DNA of 64,000 bases, from assembly GCF_000284515.1 (NCBI RefSeq), contig NC_017668.1, forward strand, positions 2,604,001-2,668,000, written 5' to 3'. The position numbers and the translations under genes are program-made. How positions within the stretch are numbered: the stretch's first letter is position 1; every line of letters starts with the position of its first letter. This document shows, piece by piece, positions 59,016-64,000 of the stretch. Below the pieces are notes generated by a model that worked only from the letters and a program-made list of their open reading frames with translations, did no database searches and was not told the DNA's origin. This stretch comes from Halobacillus halophilus DSM 2266 (lineage in GTDB: Bacteria > Bacillota > Bacilli > Bacillales > Halobacillaceae).

Positions 59016-59612
59016 TTACGATTGATCTTTTAACCATTCCTCTATTTGCAGGATAGCATAATGTCGATGACTGATGGAATTCTTTTCTTCTGAAGTATGC
59101 TCAGCCATCGTTCGATCAGACCCTTTTGGTATGAAAATCGGGTCATATCCAAAACCATTCGCTCCTCTGGACATTAAAGCAATACTGCCTTCACATACCC
59201 CGGTTTTCACGAAGGTATCTTCATTCGGTCGGGCTATGGCTATGGCGCAGACAAAACGGGCCGTTCTCTTTTCTAATGGCGTATCTATTAGCTCATCAAG
59301 CACTTTTTCCATGTTCTTATCGTCATCTTTATCTTTCCCTGCATACCGGGCCGAGTAAACACCCGGTGCTCCATCCAATGCATCAATTTCAAGACCGGAA
59401 TCATCTGCGATCACTGGAATTTGATAGTGATCCATTGCAGCCTCTGCTTTGATAGCTGCATTTTCAGAAAAGGTGGTACCGGTCTCTTCAATATCCGTTA
59501 TCTCTTCATCAAAATCAAGTAAAGACTTAACCGCTATATCATAAGCAGCAAAAAGCTCCTGAAATTCGCCGACTTTTCCGGCGTTTTTTGTTGCAATTAA
59601 AACCTCTTTCAC
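59016..59612 (-). CDS. rdgB: XTP/dITP pyrophosphatase (RdgB/YsnA)
   Basis: Removes non-canonical purine triphosphates (ITP, XTP). The 198 residues have the family motifs [32 protein letters not shown] (quoted in part), GFGYDPIF and the C-terminal ISHRHYA. Its ATG overlaps the rph stop by 4 bases. Confidence 0.96.
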   Translation of the reverse strand: MKEVLIATKNAGKVGEFQELFAAYDIAVKSLLDFDEEITDIEETGTTFSENAAIKAEAAMDHYQIPVIADDSGLEIDALDGAPGVYSARYAGKDKDDDKNMEKVLDELIDTPLEKRTARFVCAIAIARPNEDTFVKTGVCEGSIALMSRGANGFGYDPIFIPKGSDRTMAEHTSEEKNSISHRHYAILQIEEWLKDQS

Positions 59613-60379
59613 GATTGACCCCCCGTTTGTGCTGCTTGTTTAGCAGAAATAACCTCTGCCCATTCTCCAATTGCTTCCCGCTGAAGCTCCACAAGCTCAG
59701 TAACTCCTTCTTGAGCCAATGACAGCATTGTCTGGAGCTGGGGCATAGAGAACGTCGCTTCTTCTCCCGTACCCTGAAGTTCTACAAACTCTCCATTTCC
59801 AGTCATGACGACGTTCATATCTACTTGTGCTTTGCTATCTTCTTCATAACATAAATCCAGTACTTCTTCTCCTTCTGGAAGTACACCTACAGATATAGCG
59901 GTTAAATAATCACTAATCGGCAGCTCTTTAATGGATTTGTTATTCACCAATTTACCTAATGCAAGGACCACAGCAACAAATGCCCCTGTTATAGAAGCTG
60001 TTCGTGTGCCTCCATCTGCTTGAATAACATCACAGTCTACCCATAGTGTGCGCTCGCCAATTTTATCTAGATCCACTACTGCCCTGAGCGCACGTCCGAT
60101 TAAACGTTGGATTTCCATCGTACGTCCTGAAACTTTTCCTTTTGAAGACTCCCGGATGTTTCTATTCTCCGTCGCTCTCGGGAGCATGGCATATTCAGCC
60201 GTGATCCAGCCTTTTCCCTGGTTTCGTAAAAAAGGCGGGACACGGTCCTCAATACTAGCATTACAAATTACTTTTGTATCTCCAAAACTTATTAATACCG
60301 AACCTTCCGGATGTTTAACATAATCAGTTTCTATCGTCACTTTTCTTAATTGATTTACTTTTCTTTGGTCGTTTCTCAT
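59609..60379 (-). CDS. rph: Ribonuclease PH
   Basis: Phosphorolytic 3' exoribonuclease that trims tRNA precursors. The 256 residues include [11 protein letters not shown]-like and [16 protein letters not shown], plus the phosphate/active-site [13 protein letters not shown]. It is first gene of rph-rdgB-ysnB, separated from gerM by a terminator. Confidence 0.97.
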   Translation of the reverse strand: MRNDQRKVNQLRKVTIETDYVKHPEGSVLISFGDTKVICNASIEDRVPPFLRNQGKGWITAEYAMLPRATENRNIRESSKGKVSGRTMEIQRLIGRALRAVVDLDKIGERTLWVDCDVIQADGGTRTASITGAFVAVVLALGKLVNNKSIKELPISDYLTAISVGVLPEGEEVLDLCYEEDSKAQVDMNVVMTGNGEFVELQGTGEEATFSMPQLQTMLSLAQEGVTELVELQREAIGEWAEVISAKQAAQTGGQS

Positions 60380-60476
60380 TAAAGCCGCCTCCTTCTTCTA
60401 CTCGATTATCCTAGCCCATCTTAACACAATTTATAGCTGCTCGGTAGTAAGTCTGCTCTTCCCTGAAGCTAAACAG

Positions 60477-60505
60477 AAAAAGGTGCCAGCACCGGCACCC
60501 TTTTT
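60477..60505 (-). terminator. Terminator of gerM
   Basis: The arms GGTGCC / GGCACC within a longer A/T-flanked stem (AAAAAGG...CCTTTTT) are followed by TTTTTCTG on the minus strand. Confidence 0.85.
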
Positions 60506-60516
60506 CATTTTTATTT

Positions 60517-61602
60517 TTATTCTTTTGATTTATTAATATCAGTACGGCTGACTGGCTCTACCAAAGGGTCCCCTGATTCTTTCATAACCTGCTCTGTGCC
60601 TTCCACTTGCACTTCTACTGATTCAACTTCTTGTAGATCAGTTAGGCTCATAACAAGGCTGGCCAGGGCTTCATCAGAAAGTGATTTCTGCTCTTCACCG
60701 CTTAAAATGGCTTCGTTGAAGGATAGTTTCAAAACTCCGTTTTTCAGATCTGTACCTGTCACCTGTGCCCCTTCATTAAAAGGGTGAAGAAGGGAGGTTC
60801 CAAGTTCAGGTCCGTTTAGAAGGGCTTGGACAACAGAGGAGTAGCTATCGTCATTCTTTTTAACTCGTGTGGTAACAGGAACTTGATAAACCTGATCGCC
60901 GTTCTGAGTTGGAAAATAGACGGTTACCGCTTCACTATCCACTACATCTGTTTGGTCTCCTACATGAACATTGATTCCGTCGGAACGGGAAACCCCATCC
61001 GTTATCGGGGTTCCGCCGACGGGCATAACATCTTGTTCATGACCGTTGATCCAAAGCTTTATTCGTTTTACGTTGTCAAATTGCGTCAAAGTGTAGGTCA
61101 TGGCTTGAAGGATCTTCTGTTCATCCTTCTCCTCATAATTTTTGAATTCAGTTGAAACATCTACCACCATCGTGCCATCGGCTTCCGGATTAAGCCCTAA
61201 AATTTCAGTACCTGCCGGCAGTACAGCTTGAAATCCATTAGGCAATAAATTCGTAACTGGACCATCCTTAACTAAATATTCAAGTACCTGAGTCGCTGCT
61301 TCTTCGGATGCAGGCAGTTCTAGCGTCTGAGGCACGACCATGCCGCTCGCATCCAATAGATAAAGCTCTCTCTCTACCGTACCGGAAGCTGACTCCTCTT
61401 CAGTAGTTTCTCCCTCTTCTTTCGTCTCTCCTTCCGGTGATGCAGCTTCACTGTCCATTTCTGGTTCAGTGACGGCGGTCTCCTCCGGTGGATCCATTTT
61501 TTCTAAAGTTTGCTCTCCCTCAAATAAGCAGCCGCTTAAAAGTCCTGAGCTTATTAATAACAAAACCGCAATTAAATAGGGTTTGTAACCAGACTTCTTC
61601 AT
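60517..61602 (-). CDS. gerM: GerM, spore germination/engulfment lipoprotein
   Basis: In B. subtilis, GerM is a septal lipoprotein needed for sporulation and germination. This 361-residue protein has a signal with lipobox LLSGC, an acidic Glu/Thr linker and two GerMN domains (about 75-210 and 220-340). The ATG at 61602 (MKKSGYKPYLI) follows GGGAGGGGAAA, so the upstream frame is rejected. Position between racE and rph is as in B. subtilis. Confidence 0.93.
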   Translation of the reverse strand: MKKSGYKPYLIAVLLLISSGLLSGCLFEGEQTLEKMDPPEETAVTEPEMDSEAASPEGETKEEGETTEEESASGTVERELYLLDASGMVVPQTLELPASEEAATQVLEYLVKDGPVTNLLPNGFQAVLPAGTEILGLNPEADGTMVVDVSTEFKNYEEKDEQKILQAMTYTLTQFDNVKRIKLWINGHEQDVMPVGGTPITDGVSRSDGINVHVGDQTDVVDSEAVTVYFPTQNGDQVYQVPVTTRVKKNDDSYSSVVQALLNGPELGTSLLHPFNEGAQVTGTDLKNGVLKLSFNEAILSGEEQKSLSDEALASLVMSLTDLQEVESVEVQVEGTEQVMKESGDPLVEPVSRTDINKSKE

Positions 61603-61706
61603 CGTTTCCCCTCCCGAGATTGATTGTACTACCATATATACGAGCCCAAGAAAGGAATAGACCACAGATTTTTTTGCTGCTCCTTTTTTTAAGTCCAGAA
61701 AAAAAA

Positions 61707-61731
61707 CACCGCTTATCCTTAATAAGCAGTG
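61707..61731 (-). terminator. Terminator of racE, containing its stop codon
   Basis: The arms CACTGCTTAT / ATAAGCGGTG (one G-U pair) are followed by TTTTTTTT on the minus strand. The racE stop (61719-61721) is in the loop. Confidence 0.85.
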
Positions 61732-62543
61732 CTTTGTACGTGTTCTAATTCTACAAGTCTTACGATTTCCACCGGATCATCGAACCAGCTGTTTGCAATG
61801 ATACGGAACTTTTCTACATCCCCTGTTGTATAAAATTCATAGACAGGCGGCTCTTTGCTTTTTTCCAGCATTTTATGATAGGCAAGCATGAAACTCGCTT
61901 CTCTTGCTGTCTCTTCTCCAGAACTTATTACTTGAATATGATCTCCCATTTCATTTTGAACGAGATCTTTAATCAAAGGATAGTGCGTGCAGCCTAAGAT
62001 TAACGTATCAATATGATTCATAGCTTTTAAAGGCTGCAAAGTGCGAGCGACAATTCCTTCTGCTTCAGGTCCAGAAAGAATGCCTTCTTCAACCATAGGT
62101 ACAAATGATGGGCAAGCTAAATCATTGACCCTGATAGACTGATCAATGGACATTAACGCTTTAGGATAAGCCTTGCTTTTTATTGTTCCTTCTGTGCCAA
62201 TAACTCCAATACGTTTATTATTACTAAATTTAATCGCTGCTCTTGCTCCCGGATCAATAACACCAACCACTGGTATTTCAAGTTCATCCTGCAGTTCTGC
62301 GAGTGTATAAGCCGTAGCCGTGTTGCAAGCTACCACAAGCATTTTTATATTTTTTGCCAGCAAATAATTGACCATTTGCCATGTAAAGGCCCGGACTTCT
62401 TCTTCAGATCTAGGTCCATACGGGCATCTTCGCGTATCTCCTAAATAAATGAACGATTCTTTTGGCAATTGACGCATTAGCTCACGAGCTACTGTCAATC
62501 CACCTACACCTGAATCAATTACACCAATTGACTGCTGCTTCAC
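61719..62543 (-). CDS. racE: Glutamate racemase
   Basis: Makes D-glutamate for peptidoglycan (and poly-gamma-glutamate). The 274 residues show both catalytic cysteines, in VACNTATAY and LGCTHYPLI, and the N-terminal GVIDSGVGGLTV. The gene follows the MarR regulator by 21 bases and precedes gerM, as in B. subtilis. Confidence 0.96.
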   Translation of the reverse strand: MKQQSIGVIDSGVGGLTVARELMRQLPKESFIYLGDTRRCPYGPRSEEEVRAFTWQMVNYLLAKNIKMLVVACNTATAYTLAELQDELEIPVVGVIDPGARAAIKFSNNKRIGVIGTEGTIKSKAYPKALMSIDQSIRVNDLACPSFVPMVEEGILSGPEAEGIVARTLQPLKAMNHIDTLILGCTHYPLIKDLVQNEMGDHIQVISSGEETAREASFMLAYHKMLEKSKEPPVYEFYTTGDVEKFRIIANSWFDDPVEIVRLVELEHVQSTAY

Positions 62544-62564
62544 GTAACATCCCTCTTTTAATCC

Positions 62565-63035
62565 TTAATCAAATTGCTCCTGATCAGCGTCACGCATTTT
62601 TTCATGAAGGACATGCAATAAATTATTTAAGGTTTCCACATCATCTGTGGGAATATCCTTCAACACTTCTTTTAAATAATCTTGACGCTTTTCAATTACC
62701 TCATGGATAATTTGTTCACCTTTTTGAAGAACATGAATCCTTACAACTCTGCGATCTTTTAAATCCCTAACTCTTTCAACCAGTTTATTTTTTTCCATGC
62801 GGTCCACTAAATCAGTAGTGGTACTGCATGCAAGGTGGATATAATCGGATAATTCACCAATGGTCATATCCCCCTTTTCAAGTAGCCACTGCAAAGCAAC
62901 AAATTGCGGAGCGGTAATAGGATAGTGGTTTAGAATTACTCGTCCTCTTTGTTTGATAATTCCAGATATGTATCTGAGCTCTTTTTCCACATCCGCTATA
63001 ATGGACGCTTGTAATTGATTGGACACATTCAGCAC
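62565..63035 (-). CDS. MarR-family transcriptional regulator (YsmB-like)
   Basis: A 156-residue winged-helix regulator. The recognition region is LSDYIHLACSTTTDLVDRMEKNKL, with the wing RVRDLKDRRVVRIHVL (quoted in part). B. subtilis ysmB has the same place next to racE. The operator and ligand are unknown. It is probably co-transcribed with racE. Confidence 0.92.
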   Translation of the reverse strand: MLNVSNQLQASIIADVEKELRYISGIIKQRGRVILNHYPITAPQFVALQWLLEKGDMTIGELSDYIHLACSTTTDLVDRMEKNKLVERVRDLKDRRVVRIHVLQKGEQIIHEVIEKRQDYLKEVLKDIPTDDVETLNNLLHVLHEKMRDADQEQFD

Positions 63036-63116
63036 TCCTAACGAATTTCTCTGTATATCTCATTCTCGTGGTTTATAAACAAAAATTCAAGATAAAAATT
63101 CTTCCTTATTAAAAAC

Positions 63117-63154
63117 CCTTTCAGGTATTGCTATCTATAGCAATACCTGAAAGG
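63117..63154 (-). terminator. Terminator of gerE
   Basis: Near-perfect 17-bp arms (63118-63134 with 63137-63153) are followed by GGTTTTTAAT on the minus strand. Confidence 0.88.
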
Positions 63155-63199
63155 TCCTCCCATTACAAACAAGCCATATCTTTGCTGTTCTATGGAGAC

Positions 63200-63424
63200 T
63201 TAAAGTTCCAGTTCACCCATACGTAGCAGTTCTACAACTGCCTGTGAGCGTCCTTTCACCCCTAGCTTTTGCATGGCGTTTGAAATGTGATTCCGCACAG
63301 TTTTCTCTGAAATAAAGAGCTCTTTTGCGATTTCCTTCGTTGTCTTGTCTTGGACCAGAAGCTCAAAAACTTCTCGCTCCCGCTTGGTTAGAATTTGTGT
63401 TGGCCGATAGCCCTCCTCCTTCAC
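63200..63424 (-). CDS. gerE: GerE, late mother-cell transcription regulator
   Basis: A 74-residue stand-alone LuxR-type helix-turn-helix protein. In B. subtilis it is made under sigma-K and adjusts late coat gene expression. Sequence LTKREREVFELLVQDKTTKE then FISEKTVRNHISNAMQKLGV matches GerE closely. It has no receiver domain. It is near ysmB-racE as expected, with its own terminator. Confidence 0.96.
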   Translation of the reverse strand: MKEEGYRPTQILTKREREVFELLVQDKTTKEIAKELFISEKTVRNHISNAMQKLGVKGRSQAVVELLRMGELEL

Positions 63425-63521
63425 AAGCGTACCCCTCCTTGTTGTCCTTGAGCATGAGGATCGAGGGGAATTATTTAGTCATTTTATCGTATGACTTAAC
63501 AGGCTGCGTTGTGTCACCCTA

Positions 63522-64000
63522 TTATGATTTAGACACAAGCCCGAGTTCCTGGGCTTTGAAGAGAGCTTCTGTTCTTGATCGTACATTAAGTTTATTAAAA
63601 ATACCAGTAAGTGTGTATTCTACGCTCCTTTGAGACATATGAAGCGCTTGAGCAATTTCTCGGTTGGTAAACCCTGAAGCTACCTCCTTGAGAATCGACT
63701 GTTCCTTTTCATTTAAAGAAAGCCCTGAACCTTCCTGCGATTCATTCGTTTGGCTGACACTTGCCTCAGAACGCCTTAACTGTTTAAAGAGGTGGAGCGG
63801 AATAACCACTTCATCCCTAAGTGCACAACGAATAGCAGTAACAAGTTGTTCACTCGCAGCTGTTTTACTTACGAAACCATTAATATTTGCTTCCACAAGC
63901 ATATTAAAGTGAGTACTAAGATCAAACCCTGTATAAATTAATAAGGTGAGATCCGGATAGTGTTTACGTATTTGCTTGGCAAGTTCAATTCCATTCATCC
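63522..64000 (-). CDS. ComA-like response regulator (5' end outside window)
   Basis: The C-terminal about 159 residues of a NarL/LuxR-family response regulator. The end of a receiver domain carries MNGIELAKQIRKHYPDLTLL, YTGFD and the conserved lysine in FVSKTA. A linker and LuxR HTH follow (FTNREIAQALHMSQRSVEYT, FNKLNVRSRTEAL). It resembles B. subtilis ComA along this whole length, including VNGMELSKQI and SKRSIEYSLTSIFNKLNV. The phosphorylated Asp lies beyond the edge. A partner kinase may be upstream. Confidence 0.85.
   Translation of the reverse strand, partial: MNGIELAKQIRKHYPDLTLLIYTGFDLSTHFNMLVEANINGFVSKTAASEQLVTAIRCALRDEVVIPLHLFKQLRRSEASVSQTNESQEGSGLSLNEKEQSILKEVASGFTNREIAQALHMSQRSVEYTLTGIFNKLNVRSRTEALFKAQELGLVSKS

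Overview
The window comes from a low-to-moderate G+C, endospore-forming Firmicute of the Bacillaceae. Gene order is close to the Bacillus subtilis chromosome from queA/ruvAB to gerE, with local insertions and losses. The genus is not proven. Acidic protein composition and the intergenic repeat style would fit a halophilic group such as Halobacillus or Virgibacillus, but that is inference. Nearly all genes lie on the minus strand.

Layout. 1-7.7 kb: 3' part of queA, a DUF2905 membrane protein, ruvBA, bofC, a YebC-family gene, a YhcN-type spore lipoprotein, nadE, a CotS/YsxE-like kinase fold and safA. 7.8-15.3 kb: pheA, pheB, obg, spo0B, the rpmA-prp-rplU ribosomal operon with an L21 leader, an RNase E/G protein, spoIVFB and spoIVFA. 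15.4-22.8 kb: minCD, mreBCD, radC, maf, a SpoIIB-like SPOR protein and comC. 22.9-23.6 kb: a gene-free, highly structured repeat island. 23.6-37.4 kb: a membrane diguanylate cyclase, folC, T-box-controlled valS, spoVID and the heme operon hemAXCDBL. 37.6-48.2 kb: a small membrane protein, a polar amino-acid ABC transporter, engB, lonA, clpX, tig and a TPR protein. 48.2-55.2 kb: an accessory patch with a newly recognised sda, three small unknown genes, an IS3-family element and the qoxABCD quinol oxidase operon with an extra short subunit-IV paralogue. 55.4-64 kb: an M28 aminopeptidase, two small unknown genes, a tRNA-Gly/tRNA-Arg operon, yfcE-like phosphoesterase, rdgB, rph, gerM, racE, a MarR regulator, gerE and the C-terminal part of a ComA-like response regulator.

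Functionally the window is rich in sporulation genes. Entry control is represented by spo0B and sda, sigma-K activation by spoIVFA/FB and bofC, coat assembly by safA, spoVID and the kinase-like gene, and late and germination steps by gerE, gerM and the YhcN lipoprotein. These are interleaved with core shape and division, heme, proteolysis and respiration genes.

Most notable observations: (1) a 580-bp island at 22998-23577 bounded by inverted repeats, carrying two divergent copies of a structured repeat whose basal stem shows compensatory changes; (2) an IS3-family element inserted exactly in the loop of a bidirectional terminator, whose original sequence can be rebuilt, and whose transposase carries an apparent internal deletion; (3) a 46-codon sda homologue beside the TPR gene; (4) a second, shortened QoxD-like subunit; (5) an RNase E/G homologue without the cysteine Zn-link. 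No CRISPR array, prophage or toxin-antitoxin system was seen.
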